Shown: one piece after another, positions 54,305 to 63,197 of the stretch
How the letters are laid out: each line of letters starts with the position of its first letter
Numbering within the stretch: position 1 is the first letter of the stretch
Assembly: GCF_029626235.1 (NCBI RefSeq)
Contig: NZ_JARUBO010000005.1
Location: 4,994,001-5,058,000 of the forward strand
From: Micromonospora sp. WMMD1120
GTDB taxonomy: Bacteria; Actinomycetota; Actinomycetes; Mycobacteriales; Micromonosporaceae
Direction: 5' to 3'
Length of the DNA: 64,000 bases
Program-made: the position numbers and the translations under genes
The notes under the pieces: generated by a model
The model's input: the letters and a program-made list of their open reading frames with translations, nothing else
Database searches by the model: none
Told to the model about the DNA's origin: nothing

Positions 54305-55183
54305 GTGACGACCGGTGTGGGCGCGCGGCCGTCCGGCATCGTCGACGCGCACCACCACCTCTGGGTCCGGGCCCGGCAATCCCGGCCGTGGATCGATCCC
54401 CACACCATGGCCGCGCTCGACGACGACTTCACGATGGTCGAGTTGGCACCGGCCGCCCGGGCGGTGGGCGTCACCCGGACCGTCGTCGTGCAGTCCGTCG
54501 CCGTACGCTCGGAGACACCCGAGCTGCTGGGTGTCGCTGCCGACGATCCCCTCGTCGCCGGCGTCGTCGGGTGGGTCGACCTCACCGCACGCGACGTCGC
54601 CGAGCGGCTGGGCCGGCTCCGCGAGGCCCGGGGCGGGGAACGGCTCGTCGGAATCCGGCACCTCGTCCAGTCCGAACCCGACCCGGCGTATCTCGACCGT
54701 CCCGACGTGCGGCGGGGCATCGCCGCTGTCGGCGCCGCCGGCCTCGCCTTCGACCTGCTGGTGCGCCACCACCAACTGCCGGCCGCCATTCGGCTGGTCC
54801 GTGACCTGCCGCACGTGCGCTTCGTCCTGGATCATCTCGGCAAGCCACCGCTCGGGCCGGCCGGTCCCGGGGGCTGGACCCGGGACCTGCTGGCGTTCGC
54901 CGCCGAGCCCAACACGACGGCCAAGCTCTCCGGCCTGGTGACCGAGGTCAGCGGCGCGCCCTGGACGCCGGCTGCCCTACGACCCGCCGTCGAGCACGCG
55001 CTGGACGCGTTCGGTCCGCGGCGACTGATGTTCGGCTCGGACTGGCCGGTCTGTCTGCTCGCCACCTCGTACTCCCGCTGGGTGACGGTCCTCGGTGAGC
55101 TGCTGGCCCCGCTGAGTGAGCCGGAGCGTACGGCGGTCTGGCGGCACACGGCGGAGCGGGTGTACCAGCTGTCGCCGTGGTGA
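54305..55183 (+). CDS. Amidohydrolase-family sugar lactonase (probable L-fuconolactonase)
   Basis: 292 residues from GTG 54305; a start at 54269 would add 12 residues before the beta-1 strand. A COG3618-type TIM barrel: metal ligands in DAHHHLWV, IRHLVQSEPD, FVLDHLGKPP and the late GSDWPVC Asp motif. This family hydrolyses sugar lactones such as L-fucono-1,5-lactone or L-rhamnono-lactone. With L-fuconate dehydratase and an aldo/keto reductase nearby, the L-fucose lactone is the best guess. It is separated from the transporter genes by 511 bp and may have its own promoter. Confidence 0.82.
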   Translation: MTTGVGARPSGIVDAHHHLWVRARQSRPWIDPHTMAALDDDFTMVELAPAARAVGVTRTVVVQSVAVRSETPELLGVAADDPLVAGVVGWVDLTARDVAERLGRLREARGGERLVGIRHLVQSEPDPAYLDRPDVRRGIAAVGAAGLAFDLLVRHHQLPAAIRLVRDLPHVRFVLDHLGKPPLGPAGPGGWTRDLLAFAAEPNTTAKLSGLVTEVSGAPWTPAALRPAVEHALDAFGPRRLMFGSDWPVCLLATSYSRWVTVLGELLAPLSEPERTAVWRHTAERVYQLSPW

Positions 55184-55694
55184 CGGGGTGTGCACGCGCG
55201 GGCGCGCCGCGTGCCGGGTGAATCAGGCCGGCCGGTCGCCGATCCGACTGCTGAACGGCGCGGACGCCCGGTCACCGGACCGCCCCGGCGGCTGCCGACG
55301 GTCGTGACCGTGCCCACGGAGCCCGTCGAGGGAATAGCATGTTATCGATAACATGCGCGATCCGGTGTGGATGGTGGCCGGTCCGGCGTCCACTGTGCGG
55401 CCGGGCGTCGGCCGGCTCGACGGTGCCCGGCCGCAGTTGTGCTGATTTGGTCAGACGTATGCGTTCGATGGCTCGGGTAACGATGACAAAACATGGTCGC
55501 AAAGCCTTGGCAACAGGCGTTGGTGCGTGGCATCGTAACGCCTGATCAAGGGAAACATCCGATCTATCTCCGTGGTGGTGTGGGCTCGCGTCCGCGTTTG
55601 CGTCACTGGGAGGCTCGGTCGCTCACAGGTGCTCGGCTTGCCGGCGGGGTCCCGTCGGACGCCGGTCCCACGCTTGGGGAGGTCAGGTCCGACG
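55184..55694. other. Long leader region of the sugar ABC transporter
   Basis: 511 bp with a perfect 20-bp palindrome at 55337-55356 and a relatively AT-rich stretch near 55480-55560. No open frame in it has a ribosome site and recognisable product. The distance from the palindrome to the first gene (about 340 bp) implies a long 5' leader or a second promoter nearer 55650. Confidence 0.4.
55337..55356. promoter_or_regulatory. 20-bp palindromic operator upstream of the sugar operon
   Basis: GCATGTTATCGATAACATGC is perfectly self-complementary with central CG. It resembles LacI-family sugar operators; the FadR-type regulator at 60220 is the only local candidate, but its family usually prefers shorter sites, so the cognate regulator may lie elsewhere. 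Confidence 0.7.
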
Positions 55695-56702
55695 ATGAGT
55701 ACCGTCGAGGCATCCGCCGGCACGCAGCGCGGCGACGTCAGTGACTGGTTGCGGGAACGGATCTCCCACGCGGTCTCCGAATTCACCGCCGCCACCGCGC
55801 TCGTCGTCCTGTTCATCGCGTTGAGCTTCGCGAGTCCCTACTTCCTCACCACCGACAACCTGTTCAACATCGGGGCACAGACGGCGGTCATCGCCATCAT
55901 CGCCACCGCGCAGACCATGGTGATCATCACCAAGGGCATCGACCTGTCGGTCGGCTCGGTGGCCGCGCTGGCCGGGGTGCTGGGCGCGATGACCGTGCGT
56001 GACCTGGGCTTCTCGCTCTGGGCGGCGACGGCGGTCGCGATCGGCGTCGGCGCCCTGGCCGGACTGTTGAACGGCGTACTGGTGACCGCGGCGAAGATCC
56101 CACCCTTCATCGCGACGCTGGGAACGATGTCGGTGGGCCGTGGTCTGGTCTTCATCATCACCGGCGCGGTCGGTGTCTACGGCCTGCCCCGTTCGTTCCA
56201 ACTGCTCGGCAACGGAGAGATCGCCGGCATCCCGTTCGCCGTCGTGATCACGGTGCTGGTCGCGGTCGGAGTCGCCTTCCTGCTGTCCCAGACCCGCTTC
56301 GGTCAGTACACCTACGCGATGGGCTCCAACCTGGAGGCCGCCCGCCGCTCCGGCATCCGGGTGGGTCGCCACCTGACCGGGGTGTACGTGCTGGCCGGTG
56401 TGCTGGTCGGTCTCGGCGGCATGATCGCCGCCTCCCGGGTCAACTCCGGGCAACCGAACTACGGCATCTCGCTGGAGCTCGACGTCATCGCCGCCGCCGT
56501 GATCGGCGGCGCCAGCCTCTTCGGGGGTCAGGGCCGGATCGTCGGGACGATCATCGGGGCCTTCCTCATCGCCCTGGTGCGCAACGGCGCTGTCCTGCTC
56601 GACATCAGCATCCACTACCAGCAGGTGATCGTCGGCGTGATCATCTGGGCCGCCGTCTACTTCGACCAGTACCGCCGCCGGCGGCTGGAATCACGGGGCT
56701 GA
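55695..56702 (+). CDS. Sugar ABC transporter permease, RbsC-like
   Basis: 335 residues with about nine helices. FLTTDNLFNIGAQTAVIAIIATAQTMVIITKGIDLSVGS is the classical RbsC N-terminal region, and GQGRIVGTIIGAFLIALVRNG the C-terminal one; the EAA-like loop is AMGSNLEAARRSGI. It pairs with itself as a dimer in type II carbohydrate importers. It is the first gene of an operon continuing with the binding protein 40 bp downstream. The context suggests L-fucose or a related deoxysugar. Confidence 0.9.
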   Translation: MSTVEASAGTQRGDVSDWLRERISHAVSEFTAATALVVLFIALSFASPYFLTTDNLFNIGAQTAVIAIIATAQTMVIITKGIDLSVGSVAALAGVLGAMTVRDLGFSLWAATAVAIGVGALAGLLNGVLVTAAKIPPFIATLGTMSVGRGLVFIITGAVGVYGLPRSFQLLGNGEIAGIPFAVVITVLVAVGVAFLLSQTRFGQYTYAMGSNLEAARRSGIRVGRHLTGVYVLAGVLVGLGGMIAASRVNSGQPNYGISLELDVIAAAVIGGASLFGGQGRIVGTIIGAFLIALVRNGAVLLDISIHYQQVIVGVIIWAAVYFDQYRRRRLESRG

Positions 56703-56742
56703 CCTGCCATCTCACCAGTCCGAACGAGGAAGGACACCCACC

Positions 56743-57795
56743 ATGGCACACACCACCACCGGCCGGCGGGCCCGCACGCCGCTCCTGCGCGCGCAGGCCA
56801 TCCTGGCCGCGGCCGCGGCCACCGCGCTGCTCAGCGCCTGCGGCGGAGTCGAGGTCCGCGACGGCGGCGACGGCGCGACGAAGGAGGCGAGCGGCCCGTT
56901 GAAGCTCGCCGTCGTGCCGAAGGCGGTCGGGGCCGACTACTGGAACACGGTGAAGGCGGGCGCCGAGTGCGCCGCGCAGCGCGCCGGCGACGTGACCGTC
57001 CAGTGGGACGGGGTGACCACCGAGACCGACGTCGAGGGTCAGGTCAACCTGATCCAGAACTTCGTCACCAAGAAGGTCGACGGCATCGTCTACGCGGCGA
57101 CCGACTCCAGCGCCCTGGCGCCGGCCACCGACCAGGCGCTCGCCGCCAACATCCCGGTCGCGATGATCGACTCCGGCACCAGCCCGCAGCCGTCGGCGGT
57201 GCCGCTCTTCGCCACCGACAACCGCGCCTCGGCCACCGAGGCGGCGAAGCTGCTCGCCAAGGAGCTGGGCCCGGGCAACCACGACGTGGCCCTTGTCGAG
57301 TTCCAGCCCGGCTCGCAGACCAACACCGAGCGGGTCGAGGGCTTCAAGGCCGGTCTCGCGCAGTTGCCCAACCTGAAGCTGGTCGGCCAGCAGCCCAGCC
57401 GCAGCGACGTCAACGAGGCGCGGCGCGTCACCGAGAACATCCTCACCGCCAACCCCAACCTCAAGGGCATCTTCGCGGCCAACGAGCCGAGCGTGCTCGG
57501 CGCCGCGCAGGCCATCCAGGCGGCGGGCAAGTCGGGCAAGGTCGTCATCATCGGCTGGGACGCCGCCCCGGACGAGGTCGCCGGGCTGCGCAACGGCCAG
57601 ATCTCGGCACTGGTCGTGCAGAACCCCTTCAAGATGGGCTACTTCGGCGTCGACAAGATGGTCAAGCACCTGCGGGACAAGGCCCCGCTGGCCTCGGCCG
57701 ACACCGGCGTCACGTTCGTCACCAAGGAGAACATCGACTCGGCGGAGATCAAGGCGGTGCTCGAGCCCAGCTGCGCCAACCCTCCGGTGCAGTGA
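56743..57795 (+). CDS. Sugar ABC substrate-binding lipoprotein, RbsB-like
   Basis: 350 residues with signal peptide and lipobox LLSAC (Cys28). A type I periplasmic-binding fold follows: LKLAVVPKAVGADYWNTVKAGAECAA, VDGIVYAATDSSALAPA, and IIGWDAAPDEVAGLRNGQISALVVQNP, the ribose-type C-terminal hinge. It collects the sugar for the adjacent permease. Its TGA overlaps the ATG of the ATPase (57793-57797). Confidence 0.92.
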   Translation: MAHTTTGRRARTPLLRAQAILAAAAATALLSACGGVEVRDGGDGATKEASGPLKLAVVPKAVGADYWNTVKAGAECAAQRAGDVTVQWDGVTTETDVEGQVNLIQNFVTKKVDGIVYAATDSSALAPATDQALAANIPVAMIDSGTSPQPSAVPLFATDNRASATEAAKLLAKELGPGNHDVALVEFQPGSQTNTERVEGFKAGLAQLPNLKLVGQQPSRSDVNEARRVTENILTANPNLKGIFAANEPSVLGAAQAIQAAGKSGKVVIIGWDAAPDEVAGLRNGQISALVVQNPFKMGYFGVDKMVKHLRDKAPLASADTGVTFVTKENIDSAEIKAVLEPSCANPPVQ

Positions 57796-58613
57796 TGGCA
57801 ACGACTCCCACGGCCAGCCCCGACGTCGACGCGTCGCCGTCCGCCGAGGAGCCACCGGTCCTGGAGGCCCGCGGCATCGTCAAGCGGTTCGGGCACGTCG
57901 AGGCGTTGCGCGGCGCCGACTTCACCGTCCGCCGGGGTGAGGTCGTCGCGCTGATCGGTGACAACGGCGCCGGCAAGAGCACCCTGATCAAGACGCTCTC
58001 CGGGGTGCACCCGCCGGACGAGGGCGAGATCCGGGTGGGTGGCCGTCCGGTGCAGTTCTCGACGCCGGTCGACGCGCGGCGGGCGGGGGTGGAGACCGTC
58101 TACCAGGATCTCGCCGTCGCCGACGACCTCAGCGTGGCCGCCAACCTCTACCTCGGGCGGGAGATCCTGCGCTCCGGGCCGCTCGGTCGACTGGGGCTGC
58201 TGGACAAGCGGGCCATGCGGCAGGGCGCCGCCGCCGCCCTCGACGAGCTGGGCGTACGGATCCCCCGGGTCACCACCCCGATCGCGATGCTCTCCGGTGG
58301 GCAACGCCAGTGCGTCGCGGTGGCCCGCGCCATCATCTGGGCGACGAACGTGGTCATCCTCGACGAGCCCACCGCCGCGCTCGGCGTCGTGCAGACCGGC
58401 CGGGTGCTCGACGTCGTCAGGCGTGCCCGCGACGCCGGCATGTCGGTGGTGTTGGTGAGCCACAACATGCCACAGGTGCTCGACATCGCCGACCGGGTCG
58501 AGGTGCTGCGCCTCGGCCGGCGGGCGGCCCAACTCCGCGCGGCGGACGTCACCACCGACGACCTGGTCGCGGCGATGACCGGGAGCGCCGGCACGGATCG
58601 GGAGGAGCGGTGA
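57795..58613 (+). CDS. Sugar ABC transporter ATPase, single-domain
   Basis: 272 residues, with Walker A GDNGAGKST, signature LSGGQRQCVAVARAI, Walker B VVILDEPTAALG and His switch SHNM. RbsA proteins have two fused ATPase domains; this is a single-domain FrcA-type ATPase that must work as a homodimer. The start overlaps the binding-protein stop, and its own TGA overlaps the GTG of the truncated dehydrogenase (58610-58613). Confidence 0.9.
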   Translation: MATTPTASPDVDASPSAEEPPVLEARGIVKRFGHVEALRGADFTVRRGEVVALIGDNGAGKSTLIKTLSGVHPPDEGEIRVGGRPVQFSTPVDARRAGVETVYQDLAVADDLSVAANLYLGREILRSGPLGRLGLLDKRAMRQGAAAALDELGVRIPRVTTPIAMLSGGQRQCVAVARAIIWATNVVILDEPTAALGVVQTGRVLDVVRRARDAGMSVVLVSHNMPQVLDIADRVEVLRLGRRAAQLRAADVTTDDLVAAMTGSAGTDREER

Positions 58614-59167
58614 CGGCGGTCGTCTACCGGGGCGCGCGTGATCTCGCCGTCGTGCCCCGCGACCCCGAGCCGCCCGGCCCCGGAGAGGTCCGCGTCGCGG
58701 TGGCGTACACCGGGATCTGCGGCACCGACCTGCACATCTTCCACGGCGACATGGACGCCCGGGTGGGCGGGTCGGCGGTCCTCGGCCACGAGATGTCGGG
58801 CCGGATCGCGGCCGCCGGCGCGGGGGTGAGCGGCTGGACGATCGGCCAACCGGTCACCGTCATGCCGACCCGCCGGTGCGGGCGGTGTGCGGCGTGCCGG
58901 GGTGGCAACTCGCACATCTGCCACGCCATGGACTTCCTCGGCATCGACTCACCCGGCGCGATGCAGTCGTCCTGGACCGTACCGGCGGATCTGGTCCTCG
59001 CGCTCCCGGACGACCTGCCGCTGGACCGGGCCGCGCTCGTCGAGCCGGTCGCGGTCGCCGTGCACGACGTACGGCGTGGGCGGGTGACGGCCGGCGAGCA
59101 GGTCGTGGTGGTGGGCGGCGGCGGTGTGATGAAGGTGCTGCTGGACTGGCGGGAAGGCGCCGAATGA
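58610..59167 (+). pseudogene. Zinc-dependent MDR dehydrogenase with Rossmann domain deleted in frame
   Basis: 185 codons remain of a medium-chain dehydrogenase normally near 340. The GroES-like catalytic domain is intact: TGICGTDLHIFHGDMDARVGG, LGHEMSG (zinc ligands), and structural zinc Cys in RRCGRCAACRGGNSHIC, through LVEPVAVAVHDVR. Immediately after GEQVVVVGGG, the first strand of the cofactor domain, the frame passes directly to VMKVLLDWREGAE, which looks like the normal C-terminus of such enzymes. About 150 codons are missing without loss of frame. It has no NAD(P) site and should be inactive. Coupling to both neighbours (GTGA, ATGA) is preserved. Confidence 0.8.
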
Positions 59168-59211
59168 GGCAGTTCGACCTGGCCGTCGACGGCGGCTGGT
59201 TCGGCCGGTGA
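59164..59211 (+). pseudogene. 15-codon scar of a deleted SDR dehydrogenase
   Basis: The ATG overlaps the preceding stop and the reading is MRQFDLAVDGGWFGR, then TGA. The first six residues resemble the start of KduD/FabG-type SDRs (xxFDLxGK) and the last nine their usual C-terminus (VDGGWxxR). It therefore looks like an SDR gene from which about 235 codons have been lost in frame. The stop overlaps the GTG of the aldo/keto reductase. In L-fucose operons an SDR of this type oxidises 2-keto-3-deoxy-L-fuconate. Confidence 0.6.
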
Positions 59212-60209
59212 CCGGCCGTCCCGGTCGTCGTCAGGCCACGCTGGACGCCGCCGGGCCGGGCCTGCGGCTCGGTCCGCTGGGCTTCGGCGCCTCCCAGGGC
59301 GGCAACCTCTTCCGGGCGACCTCGGACGAGGAGTTCGCCGCCGCCGTGGACACCGCGTGGGCCGGCGGCGTCCGCTACTTCGACACCGCGCCGCACTACG
59401 GTCTGGGCCTGTCCGAACGGCGTCTCGGCGCCGCCCTGCGATCCCGCCCCCGGGACGAGTACGTGGTGTCGACGAAGGTGGGCAGGCTGCTCGTACCGTC
59501 TCCGGAGACGGCGCACCTGCGTGATCCGGAGGGCTTCGACGTCGCCGCCGACCACCGGCGGGTCTGGGATTTCAGCCGGGACGGCGTTCGCCGGTCGTTG
59601 GAGGCGAGCCTGCGACGCACCGGCCTGGACCGGATCGACGTGGTGTACCTGCACGACCCGGACGCGCACTGGGAGCAGGCGGTGCGTGAGGCGGTGCCGG
59701 CGTTGGCGCAGTTGCGTGAGCAGGGCGTGGTCGGCGCGATCGGGGCGGGCATGAACCAGTCGGCGATGCTGGCCCGCTTCGTGGCGGAGACCGACGTGGA
59801 CGTGGTGATGTGCGCCGGTCGCTACACGCTGCTGGAGCAGGGGGCGTTGACCGACCTGCTGCCGATCGCGCAGGCCCGACGCGTCGGTGTGGTGATCGCC
59901 GGGGTCTACAACTCCGGGCTGCTGGCCCGGGACGTTCCGCCGACCGACGCCACCTACGACTACCGGCGGGCGCCGGCGGAGGTGCTCGACCAGGCTCGGC
60001 GGATCGCCCGGGTCTGCCAGACCTACGGCGTCACGCTGCCCCAGGCGGCGTTGGCCTTCGTCAGGCGTCACCCGGCGGTGGCCTCGACCGTGGTCGGCAT
60101 GCGGAACGAGGCCCAGGTGACCGAGACCCTGCGCCGGGCCGCCGTCGACGTCCCGGATCAGCTCTGGGCGGCGCTGTACGACGCGGGGTTGCTCGACGTG
60201 CACTGCTGA
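59208..60209 (+). CDS. Aldo/keto reductase, probable L-fucose dehydrogenase
   Basis: 333 residues from GTG overlapping the SDR scar. AKR motifs: RYFDTAPHYGLGLSERRLG (catalytic Asp and Tyr), VVSTKVGRLL (Lys), LEASLRRTGLDRIDVVYLHDPD (His) and VVGMRN near the cofactor site. This subgroup includes bacterial D-threo-aldose 1-dehydrogenases, which oxidise L-fucose to its lactone with NAD(P). The cluster context (lactonase, L-fuconate dehydratase) supports that role. It is the last gene of the plus-strand operon, convergent with the GntR gene 10 bp away. Confidence 0.87.
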   Translation: MTGRPGRRQATLDAAGPGLRLGPLGFGASQGGNLFRATSDEEFAAAVDTAWAGGVRYFDTAPHYGLGLSERRLGAALRSRPRDEYVVSTKVGRLLVPSPETAHLRDPEGFDVAADHRRVWDFSRDGVRRSLEASLRRTGLDRIDVVYLHDPDAHWEQAVREAVPALAQLREQGVVGAIGAGMNQSAMLARFVAETDVDVVMCAGRYTLLEQGALTDLLPIAQARRVGVVIAGVYNSGLLARDVPPTDATYDYRRAPAEVLDQARRIARVCQTYGVTLPQAALAFVRRHPAVASTVVGMRNEAQVTETLRRAAVDVPDQLWAALYDAGLLDVHC

Positions 60210-60219
60210 GCGTCGACTG

Positions 60220-60942
60220 TCACAACCGGGTCGCGTCGATGCCCGCGTCAGCGTCGTCGGGCAGCCCGTGCAACGACTCCTCCACGCCGATCAGGTGGTT
60301 GGCCATCCGGGTGCGGGCCCGCTCCGGGTCACGCGCCACGAGGGCCTTGAGGATCGCCACGTGCTCGTCATGGGTGCGCCGGTCGGCGCCCTCCTCGTGC
60401 AGGCTCCGCCAGAGCCGCCCGCGGATGGTGCGCCCGGCGAAGGCCTCGATCAGGCCGACGAGCACCGGGTTGTCGGCGTGGCTGGCGATGATCCGGTGGA
60501 ACGCGATGTCGATCTCCATGATCCGCTCGTGGTCCGGCGGTGACTGGCCGACCAGCCGGGCCGCCTCGTCGAGCAGGTCCGCCGCCTGGGCGAGCGCCTC
60601 GTCGGTGATCCTGGTCGCCGCCAGCCGGGCGGCCTCGCACTCCAGCAGCCGTCGTACGGTGTGGATGTGCCGCGGGTCGCCCTGCCCCTGGAAGTCGACA
60701 ACGAAGCCCATCGGGGCCAGCAGTTGCGGCGCGTCGAGGTTGGTGACGTACGTGCCGTCGCCCTGGCGGATGTTGACGATGCCGAGGATCGACAGGGCCG
60801 ACATGCCCTCGCGCAGCGAGCCCCGCGAGACGCCGAGCGACTCGGCGAGGTCCTTCTCGATCGGCAGCCGGTCACCGGGCCGGAACTTGCCCTCGAGGAT
60901 CATCCGCTTGATGCCGTTGACCACTTCGTCGGTGCGAGACAT
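60220..60942 (-). CDS. FadR-subfamily GntR regulator
   Basis: 240 residues from the ATG preceded by GGGGAG. The GntR winged helix spans residues 1-70 (GIKRMILEGKFRPGDRLPIEKDLAESL, SRGSLREGMSAL) and an FCD domain with metal/ligand-binding Asp and His (IDIAFHRIIASHADN; then HDEHVAIL) occupies the rest. It lies 7 bp downstream of the L-fuconate dehydratase gene in one operon and probably responds to a sugar acid of the pathway. Its operator is not identified with certainty. Confidence 0.9.
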   Translation of the reverse strand: MSRTDEVVNGIKRMILEGKFRPGDRLPIEKDLAESLGVSRGSLREGMSALSILGIVNIRQGDGTYVTNLDAPQLLAPMGFVVDFQGQGDPRHIHTVRRLLECEAARLAATRITDEALAQAADLLDEAARLVGQSPPDHERIMEIDIAFHRIIASHADNPVLVGLIEAFAGRTIRGRLWRSLHEEGADRRTHDEHVAILKALVARDPERARTRMANHLIGVEESLHGLPDDADAGIDATRL

Positions 60943-60949
60943 GACTCCC

Positions 60950-62344
60950 CTAGCGGCCTGCGGATGTGGCCGTCCCACCCGCGATCACGAACGGCTCCGG
61001 AGATGACACGGTAGCCGGCTCTGTCGCCGCCCAGTAGTGGCCGTCGGGGAAGCGGTAGAGCGCGATCGACTCCGGGCGCATCCGGGTGGAGTAGCCCGGC
61101 TCGCGGGGGAGTACGTAACCGCTGCCCGAGCCGGCGTCCTTGATGACGCACGGGTCGGTGAAGTGCTCGTGCAGGTGGTCGACGAACTCGGTGACCCGGT
61201 TGGTCAGATCGCCCGATATCGCGACGTAGTCGAGCACCGACACGTGTTGCACCATCTCGCAGAGCCCGACGCCCCCGGCGTGCGGGCAGACGGGCACGTC
61301 GAACTTCGCGGCGAGGAGCAGCACGGCGACGATCTCGTTGATGCTGGCCAGGCGGCCGGTGTCGAGCTGGCAGAAGTCGATGGCCCCGGCCTGGAAGAGC
61401 TGCTTGAACATCACCCGGTTGTGGCAGTGCTCGCCGGTGGCGACGCCGATCGGAGCGACCGCGCGCCGGACGGCCGCGTGTCCCAGGATGTCGTCGGGGC
61501 TGGTCGGCTCCTCGATCCACAGCGGCGTGAACGGGGCCAGGGCGGTGACCCACTCGATGGCCTGGCCGACATCCCACACCTGGTTGGCGTCGATCATCAG
61601 GTTGCGCTCCGGGCCCAGGATCTCCCGCGCGATGGCGCACCGGCGGATGTCGTCCTCCAGGTTGGCGCCCACCTTGAGCTTGACGTAGCCGTAGCCGGAG
61701 TCGACCGCCTCCTGGCAGAGTCGGCGAAGCTTGTCGTCGCCGTAGCCGAGCCAGCCGGCCGAGGTGGTGTAGGCGGGGTAGCCGGTCCGCTCCAGCTCGG
61801 CGACCCGGTCGGCCTTCGTGCTCTCCTTGGCCCGAAGGATGGCCAGCGCCTCGTCGCGGGTCAGGGCGTCGGACAGGTAGCGCAGGTCCGCGATGTCGAC
61901 CAGGTGCTCGGGGGACATGTCGACGAGCAGTCGCCACAGTGGTTTGTCGGCGAGCCGGGCGACCAGGTCCCACGAGGCGTTCAGCACGGCGGCGAGGGAC
62001 AGGTGGACGACACCCTTCTCGGGTCCGAGCCAGCGGAGCTGCGAGTCGGACGTGAGGAGACGGTAGACCGCGCCCATGTCGGCCGCCATGGTCGCCACGT
62101 CCATGCCCACCAGGGTCTGCGCCTGGTGCGCCGCCGCCGCGGCGACGATGTCGTTGCCGCGGCCGATGGTGAAGGTCAGGCCGTGGCCGGCGAGCGGCAC
62201 GCCGGCGCTGTCCACGCCGTCGGTGTGCAGGACGACGTAGGCCGCCGAGTAGTCGCCGTCCTTGTTCATGGCATCGGACCCGTCGGCCGTCAGGGAGGTG
62301 GGGAAGCGGACGTCCTCGATGGTGACGGCAGTGATCTGCGGCAT
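60950..62344 (-). CDS. fucD: L-fuconate dehydratase (enolase superfamily)
   Basis: 464 residues. The mandelate-racemase-like barrel carries Lys222/Lys224 in YVKLKVG, metal ligands Asp252 (DANQVWD), Glu278 (WIEEP) and Glu305 (GEHCHN), Asp328 (QLDTG) and His355 (CPHAGG). From memory these sit at a constant offset of four from the described residues of Xanthomonas FucD (K218, K220, D248, E274, E301, D324, H351), which is strong support. The enzyme converts L-fuconate to 2-keto-3-deoxy-L-fuconate in the cytoplasm. GAGGAG precedes the ATG. First gene of the fucD-gntR operon. Confidence 0.93.
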   Translation of the reverse strand: MPQITAVTIEDVRFPTSLTADGSDAMNKDGDYSAAYVVLHTDGVDSAGVPLAGHGLTFTIGRGNDIVAAAAAHQAQTLVGMDVATMAADMGAVYRLLTSDSQLRWLGPEKGVVHLSLAAVLNASWDLVARLADKPLWRLLVDMSPEHLVDIADLRYLSDALTRDEALAILRAKESTKADRVAELERTGYPAYTTSAGWLGYGDDKLRRLCQEAVDSGYGYVKLKVGANLEDDIRRCAIAREILGPERNLMIDANQVWDVGQAIEWVTALAPFTPLWIEEPTSPDDILGHAAVRRAVAPIGVATGEHCHNRVMFKQLFQAGAIDFCQLDTGRLASINEIVAVLLLAAKFDVPVCPHAGGVGLCEMVQHVSVLDYVAISGDLTNRVTEFVDHLHEHFTDPCVIKDAGSGSGYVLPREPGYSTRMRPESIALYRFPDGHYWAATEPATVSSPEPFVIAGGTATSAGR

Positions 62345-62386
62345 GCGCTCCTCGCCCTGCTCAGCTAAAGATCAGATGAAAATCGG

Positions 62387-62416
62387 AGTATACGGAGGGC
62401 TGATCCAGCCCGTCAA
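62387..62416 (-). promoter_or_regulatory. Probable promoter of fucD
   Basis: On the minus strand TTGACG (62416-62411) and TATACT (62392-62387) are separated by 18 bases, a good match to the vegetative sigma consensus, giving a leader of about 36 bases before the ATG at 62344. Confidence 0.6.
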
Positions 62417-62802
62417 CGACATCGATCATGCCGGAAAGGCAGACATCCGATGTTTGGTCGTCGATGTCACCCCGGGCGCGATGTCGGCCCGCGTCCCCTG
62501 TCCCTGGTCGGCGCCCGACTGTGATGGCGCTTCCCGAGATGCCGTTAGCCGTGCAGCACAGCACGGGTAAGGGGCAGTGTCGGGGTGGGTCCACGCGGAG
62601 AGAGCGGAAGATTGGATGTTCGCCTCTCGGGAGCGCATCGACGTCGGATTATGAAGAGTGTTTGTTGTTGCCGGTAGCCGCATACATCAAATCTTTTTTC
62701 TCGGTCGGGCGGCGTCAGCGAATCCACGGTGGCAGAGCCCCGCTCCGGCCCACCCCCGGGCTGGTGACGATCGTCACCGCTGAACGCCCGACACGCCCGG
62801 AA
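62417..62802. other. Intergenic region between fucD and the nrdA leader
   Basis: 386 bp with no supported gene. It has a small hairpin (CCGTGC at 62549-62554 with GCACGG at 62561-62566) and an AT-rich patch with a T-run at 62645-62702, which is unusual for this DNA. Nothing else is recognisable. Confidence 0.35.
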
Positions 62803-62847
62803 CCGACATGTGGGGTGTGACAACGCCACCGTCCCTATATATGGTGT
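62803..62847 (+). promoter_or_regulatory. Candidate pair of NrdR boxes upstream of nrdA
   Basis: TCCCTATATATGGTGT (62832-62847) resembles the NrdR box (ACACTATATATAGTGT-like), with the left arm degraded. A second, weaker match with the same GGTGT end is at 62803-62818. The 29-bp offset is close to the spacing of paired NrdR sites in other bacteria. Confidence 0.5.
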
Positions 62848-62861
62848 CGAGCGCAGCTGGT

Positions 62862-63042
62862 TCGGCCGCTCATCCGGCGCGGTCGAGGCAAGAGGGAACC
62901 CGGTGTGAATCCGGGACTGTCCCGCAGCGGTGAGTGGGAACGACAGCCGTCATCAGCACTGGGCCACCGATCGGCCTGGGAAGCGACGGCCAGTAGGAGA
63001 CCGGCGAGCCCGGTCGTGCCCGCGAGTCCGAAGACCTGCCAG
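62862..63042 (+). ncRNA. Cobalamin riboswitch of nrdA
   Basis: GGGAACCCGGTGTGAATCC at 62892-62910, ACTGTCCCGCAGCGGTGAG at 62915-62933, and the closing element GCGAGTCCGAAGACCTGCC at 63022-63040 have the order and spacing of a B12 riboswitch. In Streptomyces coelicolor the class I nrdABS operon is known to be repressed by such an element, leaving the B12-dependent class II enzyme to work when cobalamin is plentiful. Boundaries are approximate. Confidence 0.93.
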
Positions 63043-63111
63043 CGCGCCGCGTACCCGAACCCGGGCGCGCGGCGGTCCGAGGCCGCGTGGGACGGCTGAC
63101 GCCACCCGACC

Positions 63112-63130
63112 CCACGCCGCGCGGGCGTGG
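63112..63130 (+). terminator. Hairpin in the nrdA leader, candidate expression platform
   Basis: CCACGCC (63112-63118) pairs with GGCGTGG (63124-63130) around five bases, between the riboswitch aptamer and the nrdA start. It may be the conditional terminator; no T-run follows. Confidence 0.45.
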
Positions 63131-63197
63131 CGTCCGACGGTGTCCGTCTCCTCGTGTCCGAGGGCCCCCAAGGTCTCGAACTCCCGAGGAGCGAGTG

